Shown here: piece by piece, positions 1-6,798 of the stretch
Position numbering within the stretch: the first letter of the stretch is position 1
Layout of the letters: every line of letters starts with the position of its first letter
Source of the DNA: DASROJ01 sp035646975
GTDB lineage: Bacteria; Acidobacteriota; Polarisedimenticolia; JACPZX01; DASXTC01
Length of the DNA: 9,790 bases
NCBI GenBank assembly: GCA_035646975.1
Contig: DASROJ010000221.1
Coordinates: 1 to 9,790 of the forward strand
Direction of reading: 5' to 3'
Translations under genes and position numbers: made by a program
The notes under the pieces: model-generated
The model's database searches: none
What the model was told of the DNA's origin: nothing
Seen by the model: the letters and a program-made list of their open reading frames with translations, nothing else

Positions 1-1668
1 GCCCAGATCCGCGGGAGCCGCGGCCCGGGTGAATTCGCCCGTGCTCTTCACTTCGAGTTTTTTCCTGTCAGCCGCGGCCTTGAAGCCATCCGCCCCGGCC
101 GCCGCCAGCTCGCGCGCCGCCGCGCGGGCCTTCTCCAAGGAACGATCCTTCACGAGATCGGCCTTTACCCGGTCCTTGACCCCATCGAACGGGGCCGCCT
201 GCGGCTGCTGGACGTCGACCAGCCTGGCGAACAGGATGCCGCGAGGCGTGGGGATCGGGCCCGAGTGGTCGCCCGACTTGAGCCGGAAGATTTCTTCGGC
301 TGCCTGGGGCATGGGGCCCAGATCGCCAATCGGATCTCCCTTGCCGAACCAGCCCGTGTCCTTGACGGTCAGCCCCAGCTCGGTGGCCGTGGCTTCGAAC
401 GACGAGGACTGCTGAGAGAGCCGGGTGGCCACCTCATCGGACTTTTTCGAAAGCAACTCCTGGGCCTTCTTGAACGCGAGCGTCTGGCGAATCTGCTCGC
501 GGACTTCTTCGAACGGCGTCACACCGGCGGGCCGCGAGCCTGTCATCTTGATGATGTGGAAACCGAATGGGGTGCGGACGATGTCGCTGATCTGGCCGTC
601 GGACAATGAGAAGACCGCCTGCTCGAACTCCGGCACCATGCGACCCTTGCCGAACCACTGCAGATCGCCGCCCTCGGAGGCCGAGCCGGGATCCTCCGAG
701 TTCTCCCGCGCCAGCTTCGCGAAGTCCTCGCCACCACGCGCCCGGGCCAGCAGCGCCTCGGCCTTCTTGCGAACCGCGTCGGCCTCCTCGGGTTTGGCCT
801 CCGCCGGGGCTTTCAGGAGGATGTGACTCGCGCGGCGCTGTTCGGGATTGCGATAGGTCGTCTCTTTGTCTTTCTCGTACGAGTCCCGGATCTCGGTGTC
901 GCTGACTTGAACCGACTTCTGCAGCGGATCGCGATCGATCAGGAGATAGGCTGCGCGCCGCTTCTCGGGTGTCAGATACGCGGCGCGGTGGTCGCGATAC
1001 CAGGCCTCGATTTCCTTCGCGCTCGGCTCGCCCGTCACCGGATAATCGGATTGCTTGAAGAGGACATAGTCGACCTCGGCCGACTGGCCCTCTTCGTTGA
1101 ATGCCTTTTCGACATCGGCATCCGTCACCGAGACCATCGTACCGACCAGATCGCGCAGCTTGTCCACCGTCAGCTCGCGCGCTATCTGCGCCTCGAATTC
1201 CCCGACATCGAAGCTTCGGCCGCGAAGCTCCTGGATGTACTGCTCCCGCCCGATGAAGGCGCCGTTGCGCTGAAACGCCGACATGTGGACGATGGTGTCG
1301 GCCACCTCGCTCGGCGCAGTGCTCAGGCCGAGCCGATTGGCCTCCGAGTAAGCCAGGGCCTGACCGAGAAGCTGGCGAAGCGCGAGCTGGTCGAAATCAA
1401 AGGCCGCGGCCTGCTGCTCGAACTGATCGCCCAGCACCTGGCGATACTGGTTTTCCACGTTGAGGCGCTGGCGCTCGAGCTCGAACGGGGTGATGTCCTG
1501 ACCGTTGACCCGGGCAACCCAGGTTGCCGAGGCGCCGGAAGCGGTATTGCGCGTGCCGGCGCCGCCCCAGATCATGAAGATGGATATGACGAAGGCCAGC
1601 ACCACGGAGATGATGACAACCCTGACGAACCACTTCAGGGTGTTCGCCTTGCGCATCAAATCAAGCAT
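1..1668 (-). CDS. ppiD: PpiD/SurA-like membrane-anchored peptidyl-prolyl cis-trans isomerase (C-terminus cut by window edge)
   Basis: The minus strand is open from the ATG at 1668-1666 to the left edge, giving 556 codons with no stop. The N-terminus is a short basic stretch (MLDLMRKANTLKWF) followed by one hydrophobic segment at about residues 15-35, then a long periplasmic part. That is the PpiD layout: N-terminal anchor, SurA-like helical chaperone region (about 45-265), then a parvulin (PpiC) domain at about 278-375. In the parvulin domain I see HILL (His281), GGDLQWFGKG (333-342), a PEFE segment and FGFHIIK (His371), which are the usual conserved blocks. The domain therefore looks intact. 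About 180 residues follow and resemble a second, degenerate rotamase-like region. PpiD-type foldases help exported proteins fold at the periplasmic face of the inner membrane. The start is supported by GAGGAT at 1683-1678, 9 nt upstream. It is divergent from the elongation operon. SurA is an alternative name, but the membrane anchor favours PpiD. Confidence 0.88.
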   Translation of the reverse strand, partial: MLDLMRKANTLKWFVRVVIISVVLAFVISIFMIWGGAGTRNTASGASATWVARVNGQDITPFELERQRLNVENQYRQVLGDQFEQQAAAFDFDQLALRQLLGQALAYSEANRLGLSTAPSEVADTIVHMSAFQRNGAFIGREQYIQELRGRSFDVGEFEAQIARELTVDKLRDLVGTMVSVTDADVEKAFNEEGQSAEVDYVLFKQSDYPVTGEPSAKEIEAWYRDHRAAYLTPEKRRAAYLLIDRDPLQKSVQVSDTEIRDSYEKDKETTYRNPEQRRASHILLKAPAEAKPEEADAVRKKAEALLARARGGEDFAKLARENSEDPGSASEGGDLQWFGKGRMVPEFEQAVFSLSDGQISDIVRTPFGFHIIKMTGSRPAGVTPFEEVREQIRQTLAFKKAQELLSKKSDEVATRLSQQSSSFEATATELGLTVKDTGWFGKGDPIGDLGPMPQAAEEIFRLKSGDHSGPIPTPRGILFARLVDVQQPQAAPFDGVKDRVKADLVKDRSLEKARAAARELAAAGADGFKAAADRKKLEVKSTGEFTRAAAPADLG

Positions 1669-1694
1669 GAATGGGGTATCCTCGAAAGGCGGGC

Positions 1695-1723
1695 ATTCTA
1701 CGATCCCCCGCCGTGGCAATCAA
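1695..1723 (-). promoter_or_regulatory. Predicted sigma70-type promoter for the ppiD-like gene
   Basis: On the minus strand TTGATT (1723-1718) is followed after exactly 17 nt by TAGAAT (1700-1695), a good match to -35/-10 hexamers. Transcription would start near 1688, leaving a leader of about 20 nt that still contains the GAGGAT ribosome site at 1683-1678. This is a by-eye consensus match only. Confidence 0.55.
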
Positions 1724-1746
1724 GGCAGAACGCCTCGTTGGCCGCG

Positions 1747-1775
1747 TTGCACGTGCTGTTTTAATATGTTATATT
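1747..1775 (+). promoter_or_regulatory. Predicted sigma70-type promoter for the FecR-cyclase-mreBCD-mrdA-rodA operon
   Basis: TTGCAC (1747-1752) and TATATT (1770-1775) are separated by 17 nt, with an AT-rich spacer that stands out from the GC-rich surroundings. Transcription would start at about 1782, giving a leader of roughly 140 nt before the FecR gene. No equally good promoter was seen at the later gene junctions, so this is the best candidate for driving the whole operon. Its -35 lies only 24 bp from the -35 of the opposing promoter. Confidence 0.6.
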
Positions 1776-1794
1776 CTTCCGCGCTTCCGAGATG

Positions 1795-1819
1795 TTAGTT
1801 AATTTATTGAAAATACTAA
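1795..1819. repeat. Short inverted repeat TTAGT/ACTAA in AT-rich patch
   Basis: TTAGT (1795-1799) and ACTAA (1815-1819) form a 5-bp inverted repeat with a 15-nt AT-rich middle, just downstream of the predicted operon start point. It could be an operator half-site pair or a weak hairpin in the leader. It is short enough to be chance. Confidence 0.2.
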
Positions 1820-1865
1820 GGTTATCGCTTCTAGGTCGGAGCTGGAGAGGCGGTTCGTTCCCCCG

Positions 1866-1923
1866 CCGCCCCTGAGTCCTGAGTCGGGGGAGGCCGACAG
1901 CCGACGGAACGTATCGGGGGCGG
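1866..1923 (+). promoter_or_regulatory. Structured leader with two mutually exclusive stems, one covering the ribosome site
   Basis: CCGCCCCTGA (1866-1875) can pair with TCGGGGGCGG (1914-1923), giving nine Watson-Crick pairs and one G-U. The right arm ends one base before the ATG at 1925 and contains the G-rich ribosome-binding region. The same left-arm core CCCCTGA (1869-1875) can instead pair locally with TCGGGGG (1884-1890) across an 8-nt loop, which would free the ribosome site. TCGGGGG occurs twice, and the two pairings exclude each other. Other visible repeats are a tandem CCTGAGT pair (1871-1884) and a CGTTCC/GGAACG pair (1856-1861/1906-1911). No known riboswitch consensus was recognised. 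GC-rich sequence makes chance pairing easy, so function is inferred. Confidence 0.35.
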
Positions 1924-1924
1924 A

Positions 1925-3391
1925 ATGGCCACCAGGCGCGGATCCGAAAAATCGGCGATCCTGCTCGACTGGTTCAACGTCAGCTACCGCACAATTTTCA
2001 CCACCGCCTTCGTGATCCTGCTGGTGCTCGGCGCCGGCTCATACTACGCCTACCTCAAATTCTTCTATGAAGGCTCGCCGAAGGCAGAAGCGCGCCTTGC
2101 CATCGATCAGGCCGAAGAGGCGCTCGACAAGGCTGGACCCTCCGCGCAGCCGGACGCCACCACCGAGCTCAAGCAGGCGGCGCAGCGGCTGCTCTCCGAC
2201 GCGCGCCGTCAGTACGACGCCTCGAATTACCAGGACTCCAGGAAGGCGGCGATGGAGTCGAAGCTCAACTCCGAAAAGGCCCTGGCGATTTCCAGAGGGG
2301 AGTCGGCCAGGGAAGTCCAGTTCTACCGCATCGAAGGCGACGTGAAGGTCAAAAGAGTGCGGGAACTGATCTGGGTCGACGCGGAGCGCGGCATGTCGCT
2401 CTCGGCGGGTGACCAGGTCAAGACCTCATCGCGCGCCAGCGCCCAGATCATCTACTTCAACGGAACCATCACCACGATCAAGCCAGGCTCCCTGCTCGAG
2501 ATCAAGGCGTTGTACGACAACCAGGCCACCCGGGTGCAGCAGGTGCGCGAGCGGCTGCGAGAGGGGCGTGTCAGCGCCTCGACGCAGGACGTCGCCGCGA
2601 AAGGGTCGTATCACGAGGTGTCCACGCAGAACACGGTGGCCACGTCCGCCGACCGCAGCGAGTTCGAAGTGACCTACGACAAGGAGCAGGAGAAAACAGA
2701 AGTGGAGGTGCACTCCGGCAAGACCAGCCTTGCCGCGGGCAGCGCCGCCGCGGTCACGCTGAGCGCCTCCGAGCGGGTGAACGTCGACAGGCAGTCTCAT
2801 GTCTCGGGAGTGGAGAAGGTGCCGTCGGCCCCGTCACTGAGCGTTCCCGCGGATCAGAAAATATTCCTCACCAAGGAGGGGTTGGCGCCGACCGTCGAGC
2901 TGGGATGGGATCCGGTGGAGGGCGCCACCGGTTACCGGCTGCAGATAGCCACCCAGCCGCTGTTCGCCGAGCCGGTGGTCGACCTCAACAGTCTGAAGAC
3001 CACCGCGGCGACACTGCCCAACGTCAAGGAGGGGGGCTACTACTGGAGAGTCGCCGCCCTCTTCGCGGCGGGTTCGCCAAGCCCCTATTCCGAGGCGCGC
3101 AAGTTCAAGGTGATTTCCGGACGAGTCGCGCAGATGGGCGACACGACGCCGCCGCTGCTGACGATAGACGACTTCCTTGTCTTCGCGAGCCAGGTCATCA
3201 TCCGCGGAAAGACGGAGGCCGGGGTGCTTCTCACGGTGGGCGGCAACAAGGTGGATGTCTACGACGATGGAACATTCACCACCGTGGTGGCGCTCAAGCA
3301 TGAAGGGGTGAATCGCGTGCTGTTCGTGGCGCAGGACATCGCGGGCAACGAGACGCGGGTCGAGCGAACCGCGACGGTCGATTCCTATTAG
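1925..3391 (+). CDS. Membrane-anchored FecR-domain protein with FN3-like and Ig-like C-terminal domains
   Basis: This 488-residue protein has a basic N-terminus, one transmembrane segment at about residues 24-45 and no lipobox, so it is probably a signal anchor with the rest in the periplasm. A charged Ala/Glu/Lys-rich helical stretch follows at about 52-125. Next comes a FecR-type beta domain at about 137-290, with blocks such as GDVKVKR, SAGDQVKTSSRASAQI and FNGTITTIKPGSLLEIK. An FN3-like segment spans about 300-397 (ELGWDPVEGATGYRLQIA, YYWRVAA). The C-terminus, about 405-488, is Ig-like, similar to domains annotated as Glucodextranase_B or Big (TTPPLLTID, DIAGNETRVE). Family knowledge: FecR domains occur in TonB anti-sigma regulators, but also in envelope proteins with no sigma factor, as here. 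It is the first gene of the operon, 6 nt before the cyclase. It may sense or bind something at the wall. The exact function is unknown. Confidence 0.85.
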   Translation: MATRRGSEKSAILLDWFNVSYRTIFTTAFVILLVLGAGSYYAYLKFFYEGSPKAEARLAIDQAEEALDKAGPSAQPDATTELKQAAQRLLSDARRQYDASNYQDSRKAAMESKLNSEKALAISRGESAREVQFYRIEGDVKVKRVRELIWVDAERGMSLSAGDQVKTSSRASAQIIYFNGTITTIKPGSLLEIKALYDNQATRVQQVRERLREGRVSASTQDVAAKGSYHEVSTQNTVATSADRSEFEVTYDKEQEKTEVEVHSGKTSLAAGSAAAVTLSASERVNVDRQSHVSGVEKVPSAPSLSVPADQKIFLTKEGLAPTVELGWDPVEGATGYRLQIATQPLFAEPVVDLNSLKTTAATLPNVKEGGYYWRVAALFAAGSPSPYSEARKFKVISGRVAQMGDTTPPLLTIDDFLVFASQVIIRGKTEAGVLLTVGGNKVDVYDDGTFTTVVALKHEGVNRVLFVAQDIAGNETRVERTATVDSY

Positions 3392-3397
3392 AGATTC

Positions 3398-4819
3398 ATG
3401 ACGGTGAAGAAGATCCTTCTGGTGACCGATGATCGCAAGGCGCTCGCGCCGCTGCTGAAGGGCCGTGAGGGCGCAGCCTTCGTCCTGCGGTCATCCGGCC
3501 AGGCAAAAGAGGCGCTCATCTCGCCGGGCAGGACGGTCGAGGGGGTCGTCTGGCACCTCGATGAGAACCGCGCCGGCGCGGCGGTCTGCGCGGAGTGCCT
3601 GAAGCTGCGCAAGGACCTTCCGTTCGTCGCCCTTCGCCGCAAGGCGCCGGGCAGGCAGTCCAGGACCTTCCGTGCCACCGTCCTGATGCCGGTGACTTCC
3701 GCGCTGCTCGCCGATATCGTGCGACGCGAGGCGAAGCTCATGGAATACGAAGCGCTGCTGGTCGAAGCGCGCGCCACATCGCGCGCCAGAGCGCGCCGGC
3801 TCTCGGTGCTGTCGGACATCTCCCAGGCCGCCAACTCGGTGCTCGAGCCCAGAAAGGTGATGGAGATCGTGATGACCCGGGCCCAGGACCTGATCCAGAC
3901 CGAGGCCTGGTCGCTGCTTCTCGTGGACGAAAAGGAGCACACGCTTTCTTTCGAGCTGGTGATGGGGCAGCGGGTCGACGACGTGAAGGACTACCGGATC
4001 AAGATCGGCCAGGGTGTCGCCGGCTGGGTCGTGCAGTACAAACGTCCATTGATCGTCAACAACGTCCGCGAGGACCGCAGATTCGACGCCCGGTTCGACA
4101 TGCTGACCGGCTTCAGGACCAGGTCGATCCTGTGCGCGCCGCTGATAAGCCGCGGGCGAATCATCGGCGCGGTGGAGCTGATCAACAAGCGGCGGGGGCC
4201 ATTCAACAAGGAAGACCTCCAGATGGTCACCACCCTGGTCGAGCCCGGCGCCATCGCCATCGAGAACGCCATCCTTTACCAGAAGTCGGCCGAGCTGACG
4301 GTCACCGACGACCTGACGAAACTGTTCAATTCGCGTTACCTGAACGTCCATCTGAGGCGGGAAATCAAGCGGTCGCGCCGGTACGGCGTGCCGGTCTCGC
4401 TGATTTTCCTGGATCTGGACGGTTTCAAGCAGGTCAACGACAAGTTCGGGCACCTCTCCGGCAGCCGCGCCCTGTTCGAGGTGGGGCAGATCCTGCAGGA
4501 AACGGTGCGTGAAATCGACGTGGTATCCCGCTACGGGGGGGACGAATTCACCATTATCCTGCCCCAGACGGGGGCCATGGGAGCCATGATCATCGCGGAG
4601 CGCATTCGGGCCAGCATCCAGGAGCGGGTCTTCCTGACCGACCTGGGTCTGGACGTCCGGTTGACTGCTTCCTTCGGAGTATCCACATTCCCAGATCATG
4701 GGCAGAGCCGGGAGGATCTCATCCAACGGGCCGACCAGGCGATGTACATGGTCAAGGATCGGGGGAAGAACGGTGTCGCGTTGGCGGTGCAAACCATCGC
4801 CGGGAAAGGAAAATCCTAA
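3398..4819 (+). CDS. REC-like/GAF/GGDEF nucleotide cyclase, candidate Hypr (3',3'-cGAMP-forming) enzyme
   Basis: This 473-residue cytoplasmic protein has three parts. Residues 1-115 resemble a receiver domain with acidic Asp11/Asp12 and possibly Asp55, but the conserved Lys before Pro is Met97, so it looks degenerate. A GAF domain spans about 133-293 and includes GQGVAGWV and a FDMLTGFRTRSILCAPL stretch. A GGDEF domain spans about 300-465 with TDDLTKLFNSRYL, FLDLDGFKQVND (metal-binding Asp339), RYGGDEF (380-384 is the signature) and an RxxD I-site, Arg371-Glu-Ile-Asp374. GGDEF enzymes normally condense two GTP to c-di-GMP. Here the guanine-contacting Asp of GHxxGD is Ser356 (codon AGC at 4463-4465), the substitution reported for Hypr GGDEFs that make 3',3'-cGAMP. 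Asn347, the other base contact, is kept. The ribosome site is weak and the gene starts 6 nt after the FecR stop, so coupling is likely. It ends 3 nt before mreB. GGDEF assignment is firm; product identity is inferred. Confidence 0.92.
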   Translation: MTVKKILLVTDDRKALAPLLKGREGAAFVLRSSGQAKEALISPGRTVEGVVWHLDENRAGAAVCAECLKLRKDLPFVALRRKAPGRQSRTFRATVLMPVTSALLADIVRREAKLMEYEALLVEARATSRARARRLSVLSDISQAANSVLEPRKVMEIVMTRAQDLIQTEAWSLLLVDEKEHTLSFELVMGQRVDDVKDYRIKIGQGVAGWVVQYKRPLIVNNVREDRRFDARFDMLTGFRTRSILCAPLISRGRIIGAVELINKRRGPFNKEDLQMVTTLVEPGAIAIENAILYQKSAELTVTDDLTKLFNSRYLNVHLRREIKRSRRYGVPVSLIFLDLDGFKQVNDKFGHLSGSRALFEVGQILQETVREIDVVSRYGGDEFTIILPQTGAMGAMIIAERIRASIQERVFLTDLGLDVRLTASFGVSTFPDHGQSREDLIQRADQAMYMVKDRGKNGVALAVQTIAGKGKS

Positions 4820-4822
4820 GTC

Positions 4823-5854
4823 ATGAGTATGCATTTGAGGTCGCTCCTGAGCATGTTCAGCAACGACCTGGCTATCGACCTGGGAACGGCCAATACCCTC
4901 GTCTTTGCCAAGGGCAAGGGAATCGTAGTCTGCGAGCCATCCATCGTGGCGGTGAACCAGAAGACCGGCCGAGTCGAGGCGGTTGGCCGGGAGGCCAAGG
5001 AAATGCTCGGGCGGACGCCCGGCAACATCGTGGCCATCAAGCCGATGAAAGACGGGGTCATCGCCGACTTCGAGCACACGGAAAAAATGCTCGACTACTT
5101 CATCCGCAAGGCCCACAACAGGAACATGGGGGTGCGGCCGCGCATCGTGATCGGCGTCCCGTCGGAGATCACGCAGGTGGAGAAGCGGGCCGTGAAGGAC
5201 TCCGCCTTCAAGGCCAAGGCCACCGAAGTCTACCTGGTGGAAGAAGCCATGGCCGCGGCCATCGGCGCGGGCCTGCCGATCACCGAGCCGATGGGCAACA
5301 TGATCATCGACATCGGCGGGGGGACCACCGACGTGGCCGTCATCTCGATGTCGGGCATCGTCTACAGCCGCACCGTGCGGGTGGCGGGCAACGAGATGGA
5401 CGAGGCGATCATCCAGTACATCAAGCGGAAGTACAACCTGCTCATCGGCGAGCGCACCTCGGAAGAGATCAAGATGCGCGTGGGCTCGGCCTATCCGCTC
5501 GACGAGGAGCTGACGATGGAGATCAAGGGCCGTGACCTGGTCGACGGCATCCCCAAGACCATCACCATTTCCGACGAGGAGATCCGCGAGGCGCTTGCCG
5601 AGACCGTGAGCACCATTATCGACGCGGTGCGCGTGGCTCTCGAGCAGACGCCGCCGGAGCTGTCGGCAGATATCGTCGACAAGGGGATCGTTCTGACGGG
5701 AGGCGGGGCGCTGCTGAAAAATCTCGATCGCAGGCTGCGGGAAGAAACGGGACTGCCGGTGTCGATGGCCGATGACCCGCTTTCCTCCGTGGTGCTCGGG
5801 ACGGGGCGGATGCTGACTGATTTCAACCTGCTGCGCAAGGTGTCCCTGGATTAG
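4823..5854 (+). CDS. mreB: Rod shape-determining actin homologue MreB
   Basis: This 343-residue protein is full length for MreB. It polymerises with ATP into membrane-bound filaments that guide the elongation complex. The actin-fold motifs are all visible: phosphate-1 loop DLGTANTL (19-26), a VEEAMAAAIGAG segment with the likely catalytic Glu140, phosphate-2 loop IIDIGGGTTDVAVI (161-174) and adenosine motif LTGGGALL (291-298). The N-terminus (MSMHLRSLLSMF) is short and partly hydrophobic, fitting a membrane-binding extension. The ATG at 4823 was chosen because AGGA at 4807-4810 lies 12 nt upstream; a second ATG at 4829 is possible. The gene begins 3 nt after the cyclase stop and lies 35 nt before mreC. 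Nothing unusual is seen in its sequence. Confidence 0.98.
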   Translation: MSMHLRSLLSMFSNDLAIDLGTANTLVFAKGKGIVVCEPSIVAVNQKTGRVEAVGREAKEMLGRTPGNIVAIKPMKDGVIADFEHTEKMLDYFIRKAHNRNMGVRPRIVIGVPSEITQVEKRAVKDSAFKAKATEVYLVEEAMAAAIGAGLPITEPMGNMIIDIGGGTTDVAVISMSGIVYSRTVRVAGNEMDEAIIQYIKRKYNLLIGERTSEEIKMRVGSAYPLDEELTMEIKGRDLVDGIPKTITISDEEIREALAETVSTIIDAVRVALEQTPPELSADIVDKGIVLTGGGALLKNLDRRLREETGLPVSMADDPLSSVVLGTGRMLTDFNLLRKVSLD

Positions 5855-5889
5855 TCAGGCTGCGCTCTTGATGCCCGGATGCCTCGATA

Positions 5890-6798
5890 ATGCCTCAGTT
5901 CCTGCGTGACAGACGCGCGTTTTTCCTGCTGATCGCAGTGGTCGCGTCGCTGTTCGTGCTGATGGCGGCGCAGCTGCAGGGGCGATCCGCCTCCGGCACG
6001 GAATCGTGGTTCCTTCGCTTCGCCTCGCCGTTTCTCAGCGTGGCCTCCTCGGTCACCGGCGGCGGAGCCGGCGTCTGGGACGAGTACGTCAACCTGCGTC
6101 ATACCCGGGCGCGCAACGCCTCCCTCGAAGAAAAAGTCGGACAGCTCGAGATGGAGCTGAAAAAGCTCGAAGAGGCCCGCATCGAGAACGACCGGCTCCG
6201 CGCGCTGCTCGATCTCAAGGAAGGCATGGGGATCAGCACGGTGCCCTCGAGGGTCATCGGCAACAACTCCACCGGGCTTTCGCGCACGCTGCTGGTGAAC
6301 CGGGGATCGGACTCCGGCGTGAAACCAAACATGGCGGTGGTGGGCTCGAGCGGGGTGGTCGGACGCGTCTGGACGGTTTCGCCCGGGCTTTCGAAGGTTC
6401 AGCTTCTCACCGACGCCGCTGCCGGCACCGCGGTGCTCCTGCAGCGCACCCGCGTGCAGGGAATCCTCATGGGGGGTGGCACCGATCTCTGCACGCTCGA
6501 GTACATCTCCACCCTGGAGGACGTGAAGGAAGGGGACCTGGTCATCACGTCGGGTCTCGACGGGATCTATCCCAAGGGTCTTCCGGTGGGGCGCGTGGGC
6601 AAGGTGAGCCCGGGCGAGGGGATTTTCTGGACGATCGCGGTCATTCCCCGGGTGGAGTTCAATCGTCTTGAAGAGGTGTTGATTCTGCTGCGCAGCGACA
6701 TTCCGCTGCCCGAGCCGCCGCCGGTCAAGCCGGCGGCTCCGGCGGCGCCCAGGCCGCCCGCCAAACCGTCTGCCGACGCCCCGGGAAGGCGCCAATGA
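5890..6798 (+). CDS. mreC: Rod shape-determining protein MreC
   Basis: MreC is a bitopic periplasmic scaffold that links MreB/MreD to PBP2 and activates RodA-PBP2. The 302-residue product has a short basic N-terminus, one transmembrane segment at about residues 10-28, and a coiled coil at about 75-108 rich in Glu/Leu/Lys that is expected to mediate dimerisation. The paired beta domains of the family span about 115-270, with typical blocks such as RVIGNNSTG, LLVNRGSDSGV and GLDGIYPKGLPVG. The last 30 residues are Pro/Ala-rich and probably disordered. The start at 5890 is set by an in-frame stop at 5869-5871 and a modest GGA upstream. The 35 nt after mreB contain no terminator. The stop overlaps the mreD start by 4 nt (ATGA), a sign of translational coupling. 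Confidence 0.96.
   Translation: MPQFLRDRRAFFLLIAVVASLFVLMAAQLQGRSASGTESWFLRFASPFLSVASSVTGGGAGVWDEYVNLRHTRARNASLEEKVGQLEMELKKLEEARIENDRLRALLDLKEGMGISTVPSRVIGNNSTGLSRTLLVNRGSDSGVKPNMAVVGSSGVVGRVWTVSPGLSKVQLLTDAAAGTAVLLQRTRVQGILMGGGTDLCTLEYISTLEDVKEGDLVITSGLDGIYPKGLPVGRVGKVSPGEGIFWTIAVIPRVEFNRLEEVLILLRSDIPLPEPPPVKPAAPAAPRPPAKPSADAPGRRQ

Noticed and set aside
823..1764. Long plus-strand open frame of 313 codons
   Set aside because: It lies codon-for-codon opposite the PpiD-like gene, whose minus-strand product has an anchor and an intact parvulin domain. The plus-strand translation matches no family I recognise and is a GC-driven shadow.
1782..1924. GEMM-I type c-di-GMP/cGAMP riboswitch in the operon leader
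   Set aside because: The presence of a candidate cGAMP cyclase made this worth looking for, but the conserved GEMM blocks, such as a CGCAAAG-type segment, are absent. Only simple alternative stems were found.
1925..3391. FecR-type anti-sigma/iron-uptake regulator
   Set aside because: There is no adjacent ECF sigma factor or TonB receptor, and the FN3 and Ig-like domains after FecR do not fit that system.
3491..5116. Minus-strand open frame of 541 codons
   Set aside because: It runs antisense across the cyclase and into mreB, two unmistakable genes. Its translation is rich in His/Asp/Arg/Gly with no domain-like pattern, as expected for an antisense frame in GC-rich DNA.
5855..5889. Terminator or promoter between mreB and mreC
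   Set aside because: The 35-nt gap has no stem followed by a T-run and no credible -35/-10 pair. Only repeated GATGCC-like words are visible.
5851..6795. Minus-strand open frame of 314 codons
   Set aside because: It is antisense to mreC across its whole length, with no recognisable motif and a His/Arg/Gly-rich composition.
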